Translations under genes and position numbers: made by a program
The notes under the pieces: model-generated
Seen by the model: the letters and a program-made list of their open reading frames with translations, nothing else
Database searches by the model: none
What the model was told of the DNA's origin: nothing
Assembly: GCF_937616625.2 (NCBI RefSeq)
Contig: NC_065571.1
Location: 53,863,651 to 53,927,650, forward strand
DNA length: 64,000 nucleotides
Direction of reading: 5' to 3'
Source of the DNA: Mercurialis annua
Lineage: Eukaryota > Streptophyta > Magnoliopsida > Malpighiales > Euphorbiaceae
Shown here: positions 13,251 through 26,192 of the stretch, piece after piece
Layout of the letters: each line of letters starts with the position of its first letter
Position numbering within the stretch: position 1 is the stretch's first letter

Positions 13251-16200
13251 TTGAATTGCCCACAAAGTCATTTTACTTGGTGTAATAACCAAAGAGGTAC
13301 TAGTAGAATCTGGAGGAAGCTGGATTGGTGTTTTGTCAATGAGCTTTGGTTAAGAAAGTGGATGGATTCTTATTGTGAGGCCTCAAATGCTGGTATTTCT
13401 GATCATTCTCCTCTGGTGGTTAGAACAGGAGATGGTAGCAATACAAGGAAGTGTCCTTTCAGATTTTTTAATGTGTGGAGCAGACAATGATTTTCAAGAA
13501 ATTGTTGGCAATGCCTGGAGTAGAAATGCTAGAGGTTCTAAGATGTTTCAGGTTTACCAGAAGCTTAAAGACCTCAGGAAAGATTTGAGATCTCTGAATA
13601 GTAGAGAGTTCAGTGATATTACCTTAAAAGTAAATAATGCTAAAAGTTTACTAAGTCAATTGCAGTCAGATTTAACTAAAGATCCATATAATGAGCATTT
13701 ACATGATGAGGAGAGAGCAGTTAGCAACCATCTCTTTAAGTTGATGTCTTGGGAAGAAAGCATCCTGAGACAAAAATCCAGAGCCAACTGGATTAAACTG
13801 GGGGATCTCAACTCCAAATTTTTTCATAGGAGTTTGCTGCAAAGACAGGCCAGGAAAAAGATCAATAGTCTGAAGCTTAATGATGGAAGTTTATGTTCTG
13901 ATCCTGAAAAGATTAAAGAAGAAATTATCAAGCATTTTGAGGCTTTTTTTGGTTCAAGATCTAATAATAGGAGTCATGCTGACCCATCTCTGCTGATGGA
14001 GGGTACAGTTCTTGATGATTCAGATAGAGCAGAGATTGCTAAAGAGGTCTCCCCAGAAGAGGTAAAAGCTGCTATCTTCTCCATTAATGAAGACAAGGCC
14101 CCTGGCCCTGATGGATACACTAGCTCATTCTTCAAAAAAGCCTGGAGTACAGTGGGAAAGGATGTAACTCAGGCTATCTTGGAGTTTTTCTCAAATGGAG
14201 GCATGCTTAGACAAGCAAATTCTACAGTCATCACCTTAATCCCTAAAGTAAACTGCCCTGAGTCAATTGGGGACTATAGACCAATTGCTTGTGTTAATGT
14301 GATATATAAAGGGATTTCAAAGATTATTGCTAGAAGAATTAGTAATGTTCTAAACAAGATTATTGATCCTTGTCAGTCAGCATTTGTGCCAGGTAGAAGC
14401 ATTGTGGATAATATTTTGCTTGCTCATGAAATAGTGAGGAATTACCATAGAGAGAAAGGCAATAGCTGTGCAATAAAGGTTGATATTCAGAAAGCATATG
14501 ACTCTCTGGAGTGGGATTTTATAGAGGAAGTTCTGATAGGAATGAGGTTCCCAGAGAAGTTCATCAAACTAGTAATGACTTGTATCAGAACCTCTATGTT
14601 TTCTATCATGGTGAATGGTGAGATAACAGGATATTTTGCGGGTAGGAAGGGCCTTAGACAGGGTGATCCTGTTTCTCCCCTTCTCTTTGTTTTATGCATG
14701 GAATACTTTTCCAGGTTAATGAAGAGGAATACCAAAACAGGCTCAGGTTTCAGCTTCCATAAGAGTTGCAATTCCATCAATTTGAATCATTTGTGTTTTG
14801 CAGATGATATGTTCATCTTCAGTAATGGAGATAGCAAGTCAATCCAGATTGTTAAAGACACCATCATCACCTTCTCAAATACTTCAGGTTTATCCCCAAA
14901 TCACCAGAAGAGCACCATCTTCTTTAATGGAGTATCTATGCAAGCTAAGAATGAAATTCTGGACATAATTGGGTTTCAAGAGGGATCCTTGCCAATAAAG
15001 TACCTGGGGCTGCCTTTGATTTCTACCAGACTCACTAAGAATCACTGTGAAAGCCTTATTCAGAGAATTACAAGTAGAGTGAACTCCTGGTCTTCCAAAA
15101 GTCTCTCTTATGCTGGAAGACTCCAGCTCATAAACTCAGTTCTACTGAGTATGCAAGTGTATTGGTGTTCTGTCTTCATGCTTCCTAAAGCAGTGATAAA
15201 AGGAGTTGAGAAAGCCTGCAGGGACTTCTTATGGAGTAGTAACAACACTAGTAGGAGAAATGGTCTGGTTAACTGGAAAAAAATGTGCAACAGAAAAGAC
15301 TCAGGTGGTCTAGGCATTAAGTCTGTTCTCTTGTGGAATAAAGCTGCCTTAGTTAAGCACATTTGGGGCATTGTCTCTCAAAAGGCTACCTTATGGGCCT
15401 CCTGGGTATCTGCTAACAAATTAAAGAGACTCAGTTTCTGGGGTATTGACAAACCTTATGAAAGCTCTTGGGTTTGGAGGCAGATCCTGAAAATCAAAGA
15501 CTCTGTTAAACATTTATTCCAGTATGATTTGGGAGATGGGAAATCATTTACCTTCTGGCATGACCCTTGGTTGAAGGGGAGATCAGTTAAAGATTGGTTC
15601 CCAGATCTTAACTTGAAGGATGCAGACATTCCTAAGATGGCCAAAGTTTCTGACTTATGGAAAGGTAACAAATGGGTATCTCCTGCAATGTTTTGAAAAC
15701 CGGACCGGAACGGAAACCGGCTTCGTCGGGGGTTCATGGTTCAACCGGTTCAACCGGGTTGGATCGGATTTTTTAATTTTAATAAATATAAATTATTTAA
15801 ATTAAAAATATAATAAAATATGCATATATAATATTACATTTAGTCATTAATAAATTTATAATTTATTGATTAATATTTAAAATCAATTTTATTAAAAATT
15901 ACAATTAATTCTTCAATGAATTTATAATTTGTTAATTAATATTTATAATAAATTTTATAATAAACTAATCATAAAAAGTTTTTTGTAAAAATAATAATAA
16001 TAATAATTTATAAAAAGGAATAAAAATAACTATAATATATTTACATAAAAAATCAAAATTAAGTTTTATTATTTTTTTCACTTAAGTTAAATTTATTTTT
16101 AGTGCTGTCATTTTTTTAATATAAGTATGTAATAATAAAATAAATAGCAACTAATCCTTTTTTTAGAAGAAATAGCACATATTAGCATGAGAAAGCTTTG

Positions 16201-17019
16201 GAAAAGAGCCAACATCCCACGTGCATGGGTCTGACATTGTCAGATTAAACAAAACATGTGATTTGTATAAACCATTCAGAAAACCGGATTCATCCGTTTT
16301 TGACAAAAAATCGGATTTTTCCGGTTTAATCCGGTTTTAACCGGTTTTCTGCTCCTCTGATTTTTAATAGATAACCGGACCGGACAGGTGACCGGTTCCC
16401 GGTTAATCCGGTCCGACCGCCCGGTCCGGTCCGGTTTTAATAACATTGATCTCCTGACCCAATGGATGATACTACCTTAAATGCCTGGAAATTCATAGAA
16501 GAAAACAGCAGTGTGATCCCAGATGTCTTAGATAGCATCAAATGGAAAGGTAAACCTAATGGAGTTTTCAGTGTAAACAGTGCTTGGAGAAGTCTAATCC
16601 CTGAGCAAAGGAAAGTTTCTTGGCACAGAATTGTCTGGTTTGCTGGTATGATTCCCAGACACTCTTTTATTACTTGGTTGGCCATCATGGGTAGTCTTAA
16701 TACAAAAGACAAGCTCCTGAGATGGGGAGTTACTACAAGCAATGTGTGCCCTCTGTGTAACTCTCAAATTGAAAGCATAGAGCATTTGTTCTTTGATTGC
16801 ATTTTCTCATCTGATGTTTGGGAAAAAACTCTTAGAAATTCTAATGAAAGCAGACAGAAGTTTAGTTGGAGAAGAGAAGTTAGCTATCTGACTAAAAGAG
16901 CTAAAGGAAAATCATTAAAAGCAAAGGCCAGAAGATTATGGTTCAATGCCACAGTCTATCACTTATGGAGAGCCAGGAATGATGCAGTTTTTAATCAGAA
17001 AGTGCAAAACAGAGATTAG
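13251..17019 (+). pseudogene. LINE ORF2 remnant: endonuclease C-terminus, reverse transcriptase, zf-RVT
   Basis: The first frame (13251-13490) holds the endonuclease C-terminus with FTWCN and SDHSP. It ends at a one-base shift near 13484, and a second frame continues to 15685. That frame has the reverse transcriptase signatures LIPKVN, DYRPIACVN, GLRQGDPVSPLL and the catalytic FADD (about 14800). Coding resumes at 16457 with the zinc-knuckle region (CPLCNSQIESIEHLFFDC) and stops at 17019. There is no RNase H domain. Apart from the missing 5' part, the only visible lesions are the frameshift and the hAT insertion, so the copy is fairly young. Confidence 0.88.
15686..16448. mobile_element. Non-autonomous hAT element inside the LINE
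   Basis: Terminal inverted repeats begin CAATGTTTTGAAAACCGGAC at left and CAATGTTATTAAAACCGGAC on the complement of the right. The flanks carry a perfect 8-bp duplication, ATCTCCTG (15678-15685 and 16449-16456), diagnostic of hAT. Both ends hold many CCGGTT/AACCGG words, probably sub-terminal transposase sites; the middle is AT-rich and non-coding. Removing the element and one duplication copy puts the LINE frames either side back in register. Confidence 0.93.
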
Positions 17020-17219
17020 ATCTGTGCTAGAATTTCAAATGATGTGAGGAGCAAAATGAGTTAGTTCTGGCTTCTGTGTAGTAGCTTGATTCTTAGTTGT
17101 TCTGCTGTCTGCTGTCTGCAGAGTTGTAATTAGTTAGCTGCTTTTCCCAGTTGGGAGTTGTAATTGGGCCTTTTTTGCAATATAATCGCTCCTTTGGTTG
17201 ATTGACCAAAAAAAAAAAA

Positions 17220-17819
17220 TGTCACAGAGATGGATAATCTATGTATCCATTATTGTTCATTTTGTGACCGGTATATTCTTATAATCTAACATTTAATGCC
17301 TACATCAATTCTAAATCCAGTTATAAACATCACATAGAGTTCATTGTTCTTAATATTTTTATTTTTACTTTTATTATAAGAACTGCTTTTTTTCAAATTT
17401 GTGAAAAATCTTATAATAAAAAATCAAATGATGAGAACTAAGAAAACTATGAGGTGCTTATAACTGGATTTGTAATTGATGAATAAGTCAATAAACACTG
17501 GATTATCTGTAATTCAAATGGGACAAGGAAAGTTTCCATTGTTCATTTCCATCTCTAATTCTATAATATTTTAAATTTATAAAAACAATTTTGAGAACAC
17601 AACTCGGAAAACATAGGTTCATCCACTAAAAAAAAAATGCAAAGTCCCACCCACACTGCTCAATAACAGATCCATGTCAAACATGAAGCTAAAGATCTTG
17701 GGTCATCCAAGTTTGAAAAGGTTGAAGTTACCTGAGAGAAGTAGCATAGCAAGTGGAGAATTTAATAGTATTTTGTATCAAGAAAAAAGGCTGCCGGTTC
17801 TAGCATTTATTTGAATCAA
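17220..17819. other. Intergenic, 3' side of the CWF19-like gene
   Basis: About 600 bp between the LINE poly-A and the stop codon of the minus-strand CWF19-like gene. Its right-hand part is probably that gene's 3' UTR. Nothing else is recognised. Confidence 0.4.
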
Positions 17820-20800
17820 TCATTTGGTTGGCTCCAATTCTTCAAAATGTCTCTTCAATTCATTTACCATTTTTGTTTCCTCTTCTTTACCAAGTGAACA
17901 AGTCCTCCAATCAGCTTTCTCAGGTATGTTGAGCAAACCTGCAATAACCTGCAAATTGTTTCTTTTTCAGCATGGAATTAGAAAAAAAGCCTGACTTTTT
18001 AAATGAAGGGAAATCTGTTTATTCAAAAACAAAAAAGAAAACAAAACAAAGGGAAATAAATTTTAGAAGCTTCACAAAAGCAATAAGCATGATATATTCT
18101 TTTGCTTATGCAGTCATGTCAACTCAATGAGCACAGGAAGTTAGCATCATAGTCATTAACCAAACAAAATAAAAATGGATACAAAAATGTTTAAGCGGAT
18201 ATTGCAGTCTACCATCTACCAAGCATCCCCCGCTGGTTACATAAAAATAACACGAGCAATCATTTCATCAACACAAAAACTTCAGAAAATTAATGCAACG
18301 ATTTAAAGCAGATGAGTTCAAAAAATTATAATGTCATCTTTTATGATAATAGTTATATGCCGGGCAGTTCAAGAACCTAAAAAACAGCGCTTGGCACACT
18401 GTCTACATACCTTCTATTCACTATTTAGAGGCCTGAAACATAATTCTTGGTTTTGTGATAATGGTTTTTTTATGCCACTGATGCTAGTTAGTGGCAAACA
18501 GGATGTTATTTGTTAGACAAAGAACACAAGTTATCATCCTCTCCTCTACTCCCTTTACATCCTCTTCTCCTACAGCTTATTTTAGTAACATTCCTGCTAT
18601 GGCAGCTTTTTATCGGGTGGGAACGGGTTTCTCTGCAGCATTTTGCAAGTAGTTCATAAGCATTCTGCTGGAGCTTAGGGGTTTAGATTTTGTTCCTTCA
18701 ATTTATAAAAGTACTGTTTATTCCCATATCGCTGCTGGCAAGAATTATGTTTGTGCTTGGAAAGGTTCTTAATCATTGATTTGGACAGTATCAATTGTTA
18801 GGAGATTCGAGTAATACTAATTCTTGGGAGATTTTATTTTGCAGTACCATTAACTTCTATTTTTTCTTGAATTTGTTATTATTGTAGATATATTGTTTTT
18901 CAATTTAAGATTAGAACTTGTTTGGTGTACATTTAATGTTTTGTTATATATCTGTTGTCTTGGATAAGGGTATTGATAATAAAGGATGCAGAAAGAGATG
19001 TTGGTTGAAGAGATTGATGTAGACTGTAGAGCTATGTGGTCCTGATGTGGCACAAATGTCAGTGTCTATGTGGCGCCATATGGCCATTTGCTATGGTAAC
19101 ATTTGGATTAAAAATTAATTTTCAAGGCCACCTAGACAGCCAAGTCAGCACCAGCGCCACATCAATTATTTTTTATGAAAATGGATGAAAATGGAAGAAA
19201 TCTATCTGGGACAACTTTTTGTATTATAAAAGAAGAGTTGTAGATTTTTTTTTGTTATAACTTAAAGAAAATAGACGGAGGTGAGAGAGAAGGAAGTTTA
19301 GGAACTGTTAGTGAAAATTACTCCTAAGAAGCCACAAGGTGAGAGAATGATAGATATAGTAACAACTAAACTGAGACAGATCAAACCAATAGAAGAATCT
19401 AAGGTTATACAGTTATATTTAGTATGTCAGCATCTTACTTCGCGTCCGAATTGTGCTGGAAATCTCTCGTTCTCCTCAACTGAATGGAAAAGAACTGTAC
19501 CATCGGGGAGTTCCACGTAAAAGAAGCTACAGCTCCTATCGAATTGTGTCCTCAACCATTTTCTCCCATCGGAATTGGTGACTGCAAAAGGAGCAACATA
19601 AATATATTAGAAATAAAGGAAACATTTTAACTACATAAGTCATTCACAATTTATGTGGGGGGGGGGGGGGGGGGGGGGATTGGAAAATGAAAAAAGAAAA
19701 CACTTCAGGAAATCTTAAGTCTAGCAGATATTTCAACTATCATGACATGAAAGCTGCCATTAATTTTGCCAAAGAATTACACCCGCATAGAGCAGACTAG
19801 CACTTGGCACTTGCTTTGTACTTTGAAATTTTAATTGCAAACTGAAAACAAAGGATAGGCCAAGTGTATAAATATTGTCATCAATGAAACTATGGAACCA
19901 GTGACATAAAACACGATCCACATGACAAGCAAAAAATAACATTGCATAGCAGCCTATAGTGCATACAACAACTTACAGTTCATGGTCACAAAATTAAATC
20001 CCAACTTTTCAGCGGCCATTTTAAATATTTCTTGAACAGCAGCTGCTCGGGACAATGGAACAGGAACAGCCTATGGGCACAAAAAGTATAATGCAGAATA
20101 AGTTGGTCACTAAGACAGCATAAATCAAATTTAAATACCATGAACTCAAAGTAAAAGCTTCTCTAAGAGAAGAAAAACAATTGAAACATCATATCTTTGT
20201 AAGCGTTTCAACAACATTTGGACAAGTAGTTAAATTCACCTGAAGATTAGCATGAGTACCATGCTTTGAAGCCCACTCAAATAAGATAGCCTCCTTTCTT
20301 AATTTCTTATAGTATATTTTGAGACTGTTTCTCAATCTAAAAAGTTCAGATTCACATTCCTCAGGTAGCAAAAGAGTATTCGGTGAATGCTCAATCGGTA
20401 CTAATAACACATGATCTTGAACAAGGGGGCCTTTGGTCAGGGCACAGTAGTAATTTTCCCCTATACTAACGATTAGATTTGACTCCACATTGGGGCTTGA
20501 TAAACAAAACCAGCACTCTTTCGACCTGCAACAAATTACAATATTCACCGCTGCGCAAATAACCTTTTTAAAAATATGCAAAAAGCAAATCATTTAATAG
20601 GAATACAACAATATGTATATGTAACAACATGATTTAAGTTATGATATATATATATAAACAGATAATATGCCATGGAAGCCAAATCAGAAAATCAATAAAG
20701 AGCAACTAGTAAGCTACACAGTCAAATATTTACCTGTTAGCATTAGCATTTTCAGAGCCATGCTTCCTGTGAGAATAACTCTCGCCTTCACTCACCAAAT

Positions 20801-22878
20801 TATGCTTAAAGTTGCAGTCTGGACCTCTTTCGCATTTACCTTTGATAAGAAAATCAATACAAACACCTCTCAATGATTGTTCCCTTGCATTTATGTCATG
20901 CTGAAAGTGGCATTTTTCTCCTCGAGGACAAGACCCGGATATAACAAATTTAAAGCACATCTTATCACCAGCATCTCCAGTTTTATGACGTTTCTGGGAT
21001 GTATCATATCTCCAATATTGTGTATCAGATGTATTGTCATTTGTCCTCTTCATGGCTTCTTTAAGCGGGCCTGTTTGCTCTACAAATGTGTAAGGGGACA
21101 ATGTAGTGTTAGAGGGTTTCGTGCTTATCTCAGCGGATGACATTGTAGATCCTGGAGTGGGAGAAAGTGCATGGATAAATTTCTGAGAAAAGTACATGTA
21201 CCAAGAGTCATAGAGATTCAAGAAAATAAATCTAATTTCAGTATACGAAATGTTACAAGACAACGTAGTACAAAAGAAAAGCAAGTAGTGCAGATCTATC
21301 TATACATTAGTCATTACCACAACCGACTTCTTGATATCTAGTTGGAACTTTATGTAGACATAGAATACTGAATCCAGAATATGAAGTTTTGAAACATAAC
21401 AAAAAAACAACATAGAAATCGAACTTCTAAGAAAATGGAGAGAACAAAAACCGTACCTGTTTGTCCTTATTCCCAACTGAAGCAAGACCCAAGAAGCGGG
21501 TAACATGCACAGCATCAGTATTAGAGTAGGGTTCACGAGCATAAAAAACACCTTTGGCACCAGCAATGTGATAGCTGTAAAAGAGTACAAACTCTAATCA
21601 GAAAGATAATACATATATCTAGTTTCTACTAGACGCAAACAATAGATAAATGTTGAATTCGAGCAAGAAAAAAAGGAATGAAGGATTATTAAAGTAAGCA
21701 ATAGAAGAAAACCATGTGTCAGTTTCAAAGACTTGAGCTATAAAGAATTATCTGCACCATAATTTCATAAATAATTATTTGCGTTCTATTCATATTTGCT
21801 TTTACATCTCAGATAAATTAAGTAATTTAGTTTATAAATTATATAATAAAGCATTGTCATCTATGACAACAATTTGTAACAAAACTAAGGACATAAGTCA
21901 TCTAATAGCCGGATATCACAAAATATACAATGACAATATCTTGCAAACATGACATACCGCGGTTTGATCTCTGCTGCTAACTCAGAAACAGTAGAATCAC
22001 TACCCTCGGAATCCGATATTGCATTAGGAATTTCCGATGTAGAAGCTCTATTAGTGATCCCACTTGGCCATTCATTAGTATATAACTTATTAAGGAACTA
22101 AATGTTAACATACTCCATAACATGAAAAATATACAAAATCCATCAATTCCAAAACAAGGATATGTTAAAAACAGATCAACAATTCCAGGCTCCTCAGCCA
22201 ACGCTCGCAACGCATCAACATCGTCTTGACTATACGTTCCAAACTGTTGACCTTTCGTTGACTGCTTACCAGATAGGTAAACAACAGATAAACCTAAATA
22301 ATAGCACAACGACATAATTAGTAAATGCAAAAATGCTACTACAAGTGAGGCAATATTTTTAAAGTAATTAACTGAAAATATTGCAGCAGATAACCCTAAT
22401 TAAAAAAAAAACTTCACTCATGAACCTAAAAACAATAAATAGCACAGATTATTGTACATTATATTATTATAATTATCACTATCAAATAAAAAAAAGGACT
22501 ACGTGATACGCTTGTAGAAATATGATTACCGTGTAAAGTAAACTTGCCGCTGCCTTTCAACCAAAAAAGATTCTCAGAAATCTTAAGACCGTCCATTTTA
22601 AAGCCTAAGTTGGCGTGGCTCCTAGAAGCGGCGGACAGTACTTTAGTAGCGGCGACGCCGTAGTCACCAATGAAGTAGGTCGGAAGAGGAATTTCAGTGC
22701 GTCCTTCGGTGTAATCCATGAACTCTTCGAGCTGCTCCGGCGACACTGGAAAGAACTGGCCGACGCAAAATAGCGCATCGAATGGTCCGGCTGATTTGTT
22801 CACCAGCTGGACTCGCTTGTAGAGCTGATTAAGACGGCCTAAAACGTCGCCGCATAGAAGAATTCTTGGCGGAGCCAT
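17820..22878 (-). CDS. CWF19L1: CWF19-like protein with two CCCH zinc fingers (C3H64-like), 9 exons
   Basis: This is the plant CwfJ/CWF19-like 1 protein, a nuclear factor family tied to spliceosome turnover and lariat debranching. Exons: 22878-22530, 22293-22164, 22077-21958, 21574-21457, 21182-20734, 20525-20240, 20070-19977, 19581-19439 and 17948-17820, giving 605 residues. The N-terminal part begins MAPPRILLCGDVLGRL and has the metallophosphatase-like CwfJ fold. Two C-x8-C-x5-C-x3-H fingers lie at residues 315-334 and 347-366. The C-terminal HIT-like region has CWFC near 393 and HVLLVPIEHSPN, followed by the second CwfJ C-terminal domain. All junctions are in phase. Intron 2 (22163-22078) is a U12-type AT-AC intron, and the last exon lies about 1.5 kb downstream of exon 8. 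From memory, Arabidopsis C3H64 (At5g56900) is about 596 residues, so this copy looks complete. Confidence 0.93.
19657..19678 (+). repeat. G22 homopolymer in intron 7 of the CWF19-like gene
   Basis: Twenty-two consecutive guanines on the plus strand, hence cytosines in the transcript. The tract could form a G-quadruplex on the plus strand. Its exact length may be an assembly artefact. Confidence 0.8.
22078..22163 (-). other. U12-type AT-AC intron in the CWF19-like gene
   Basis: The minus strand reads exon...TTTTTAAC then ATATCCTT, the consensus U12 5' splice site, at 22163-22156. The branch-site consensus TTCCTTAA is at 22097-22090, and the intron ends in AC at 22079-22078. Branch site to 3' end is about 11 nt, the normal U12 spacing. 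Joining there gives Thr-Asn-Glu-Trp in phase; no GT-AG alternative that keeps the frame was found. Length 86 nt. Confidence 0.9.
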
Positions 22879-22930
22879 GAGATTGTGAGTGTTGGGAGAG
22901 TGCGAGTCGGTGTGAGAGTCGAAGGAGGGA

Positions 22931-23746
22931 AAAGTGATTGCCTAGCTCACTAGCTGTAGAGTGCAGTACTAATCTACTACTGCGTTACAGGAAATTAATT
23001 GGGCTGGGCCTGACAATTTCAGCCCATCTTGGATTTAGCTGTTTGGGGTGTTCCCATATGGTCATTTTATAGCTCAAATGGTATAAATATTTTGCAACAA
23101 CCTATTAAGTCTTGGTTTCAATTTCTTCTATAAAAGTTCTCAAACTATTAAAAATATTCCACTTTTTATTTATAAAATATGAAAAAAAATGATTTAAAGA
23201 GAAATTATTGAACACTGAAGTTGATTTTACTCCTAAATCCTAATCACCTTCCGCCACCGACCATTGTTGACCACAACTGGTTTATACAGTGCCAGAGTCA
23301 GGAATTTCATTCGGTAGCACTATACATCGTATGCTTTTTTTCTGTACTATGTATGTTTAAAAGTCAACAAAAATTAACTAGGGTTTAAATCGAAAAACAT
23401 GCATCTATTTTTTTTGAATAAAATAATTATGATCAAATAATTAAATTAAAAATATTTAATATGTTAGTTTGTTTTGATTTATTTTAATTATTTAATTTTA
23501 AAAACTAAACCAAACAAAGATAATAAAAATTGAAAATAATAGATTAAATTAATTAGTTAAATAAAATTAATTTGGTCTAATATCTTATTTGAGTTTTCAT
23601 TTTGATCATAAATTAGAGAAATTGATTGATTCTCTGAGTTTAATTTCAAAATTCACAACAAAAATAAAAGATATTCTTTGAAAGTAGTATAAAATAAAAG
23701 ATTCATTTTTATTGTTTATTTTAAAGATTGAAGCCCAACAAAATAC

Positions 23747-23789
<43 letters not shown>

Positions 23790-24718
23790 GAAAATTGTCC
23801 TCTATACCTCAATTTTTAATTGTTTTGCAAAGATATCCCTTTTATCTCTGTTCAATGCATAAATTACCAATAATCTACTAATAAACTAATAAAAAGAGTA
23901 TTTTTGTAAATTAAAAATGAGGTATTTTTTACACAACACTAAAAGATAATGGGATGCTACTTTAACCGTTAAAAGTTAATTGATTGAAAAAAAATGATTA
24001 TTTATAAGAAGAAGAACATTTATACTTCTCTATTTTGATTTAAACATATGTTTTAAAGTTTTACATAAAAAAGGCTCAACTTTTTGTCTTTCGACATTTT
24101 ACCGATATTAGTATATGCTATTGTTTTTTATTCATTAAAAACTATAAAAATCAACATTGTTTAGTAAATAAAAAGTATTTTTAGATAAGAAAATCAGAAA
24201 TTAAAGTTATTGTTTTGTATTAAATTTTAAATGACCTATTTAATCTTTTTTTAAAAAAAATATATTAAATTTGTATATGCTTAAATTACTAAAAAGTTTG
24301 TACTTCTTTTACAAATACTCCTTAAATGGGTAAAAATTATCTTGATTTCTAGAAAAATCAAAAAAATAAAAAATTTAAATATAAAATAAAATAAAAAACA
24401 AACATTCGTATAATTAATGAGGTGGACCATGAAAATATGTTAAATGCAATGGAGTCAATTGAGAATGACCACACCCTTGCCATTACTCTTTCCTATCCAG
24501 ATCTTAATAAAAGGCATCTGCAGGGCATTGTAAAAAGTGAACCACAAACTAGTATGGACATGTTGATTTGTAATTAACAATAATTTTGCTAGTACAACAA
24601 TAGTAGATGTTAAAATCTTAAATTTTTAGAATCCAATATCTGACAAGAAAAATGCGGTCTTTGCTGACAATTAATTAAATGATTGTTCAAAAGAACATGC
24701 ATGTAGAAGGAGGGAATT
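22931..24718. other. Intergenic between the CWF19-like gene and a hairpin repeat
   Basis: The first 50-100 bp after 22878 are probably 5' UTR and promoter of the CWF19-like gene. A TA microsatellite lies at about 23749-23786. The remainder is AT-rich with no gene seen. Confidence 0.4.
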
Positions 24719-24847
24719 AAATTGACGTTCATAGACTATTTTTTCCATTTTCAAAATAATTACAGCCTTTAAAAAATAATTACAACCTTTAACTTAAAGG
24801 TTGTAATTATTTTGAAAATAGAAAAAATAGTATGTGAACGTCAATTT
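24719..24847. repeat. 129-bp near-perfect hairpin (foldback element)
   Basis: The left arm starts AAATTGACGTTCATAGACTA at 24719. The right arm ends at 24847 with the complement, starting AAATTGACGTTCACATACTA. The arms pair over about 46 bp, with a further inner pairing of AATTACAACCTTTAA with its complement, and have no coding content. It is either a very short foldback MITE or a template for a long hairpin RNA. Confidence 0.8.
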
Positions 24848-25857
24848 AAAAAAAAACATCCGACTAGTTACCAAACTAAATTAGTTTACAATTCAACTAG
24901 TTTTACCATTGACTCCACTAATTCAACTACCTTAAATACTGATTTATCCAATTCGAATGGATTCAATTAGTTAAATAAAAAAACATTCTTTATGTTTTAT
25001 TTTTATTATTAATTTATTATTTTTACACATTAATAAATAATTAAATATTATGAATATTTATATATATATTTTTTGATAAAATTACTACGAGACCCACATA
25101 TGTTATAATTCACATTTTAGTTCCTCGTATTTGAAAATCAAACGACATAGTCTCTTATTTTTATTTTCAATGATGATTTAATCCTTTCATTTATTTTTGG
25201 TGTTAGCCAACCGAGTTAAATAAAAAAATTAAAAAAGTAATATGGTCTCTCATTTTTATTTTTGTCAACAATTTCGTTTTTCATGTTTGAACATTAATTT
25301 ATCTTAAGCTATTTAACTCAGTTGAGTAACACTAATAATAGATGGAGAGACTAAAATATAAATTATAAAATATATAACGATTCAGAATAATTTACTTTAT
25401 ATTTTTTTTATCAAAATATAAACATTTTACATCTACGATTTCATTGGATAATAGTATTGTCGACATGTTCAGCTCATGGTGGTGGGGGTAGTTGTTATCT
25501 TTGTATAGAGACAACAAATTTTTTCAAATTCAAATGATAAACTTTGAAATATATGTCAATGATGATAGTAATAAAGAAGTCAACAATAAACAAGAAAGTC
25601 GATTGATTAGTTTGAAAAAACAAATGAAAGATGGGAATTCTTTCTGCGCTATTTCTTGGGGGGGAAAGAGTATTAATATCCAAGACTATAATAAATTAAT
25701 ATATGGTACATTAATGTTTTTTCAATTAGAAAATAAAATAGTTAAATTTATTGAAAAATTAGGTTATATATTCATTATAAAAATAACAAAATTTAATCAT
25801 TATTTTTTTTGAATTAGCATAGTAATTCAAATAAATAATTATCATTTGGTAAGTTTT
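24848..25857. other. Intergenic, with a degenerate foldback at about 25078-25395
   Basis: Imperfect inverted arms are seen: left near ATTCACATTTTAGTTCCTC (25110) and right near GAGACTAAAATATAAATTAT (25350). This is probably an old foldback MITE. A 106-codon open frame at 25492-25812 is low-complexity and has no recognisable domain. Confidence 0.4.
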
Positions 25858-26183
25858 GGGATAATGTTATAAAAATTTATCAACTTTACACGTTTTGTCT
25901 TTTTAATTTCGCCGTTTAAAAATCGTCATTTTCATACACCGACTACCAATTTTTTTCAATTATATATACCATTCAAAAATTCGGTAAAAATTGTTGGTGT
26001 GTCACTATCCGGTTCATTATGATATGTCACTATCAGGTTGCCAACTCAGTAATTTTCACAAGATTTTTGAATGACAATGAATTTGAGAAAAATTGGTAGT
26101 TCGTGCATGAAAATGACGATTTTTAAACGGCGTGATTATAATGAGAAACGTGTAAAGTTGCTGAATTTTTATGACATTAACCC
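25858..26183. mobile_element. Mutator-like foldback MITE, copy 2
   Basis: Inverted arms of about 100 bp start GGGATAATGTTATAAAAATT and, on the complement, GGGTTAATGTCATAAAAATT, and share CGCCGTTTAAAAATCGTCAT. A perfect 9-bp duplication GTAAGTTTT flanks the element (25849-25857 and 26184-26192). There is no coding capacity. Confidence 0.9.
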
Positions 26184-26192
26184 GTAAGTTTT

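Larger units (their letters stand above)
13225..17219 (+). mobile_element. 5'-truncated L1-type LINE, split by a hAT element
   Basis: The non-LTR retrotransposon begins inside the endonuclease domain and runs through reverse transcriptase and a zinc-knuckle region to a 3' UTR ending in 12 adenines (17208-17219). ORF1 and the first part of the endonuclease are missing, as expected from incomplete reverse transcription. A 763-bp hAT element interrupts it at 15686-16448. The exact 5' junction and a target duplication were not resolved. Confidence 0.9.

Noticed and set aside
25492..25812. 106-codon open frame as a gene
   Set aside because: Lys/Asn/Ile-rich low-complexity product with no domain, lying in repeat-rich DNA next to a foldback MITE.
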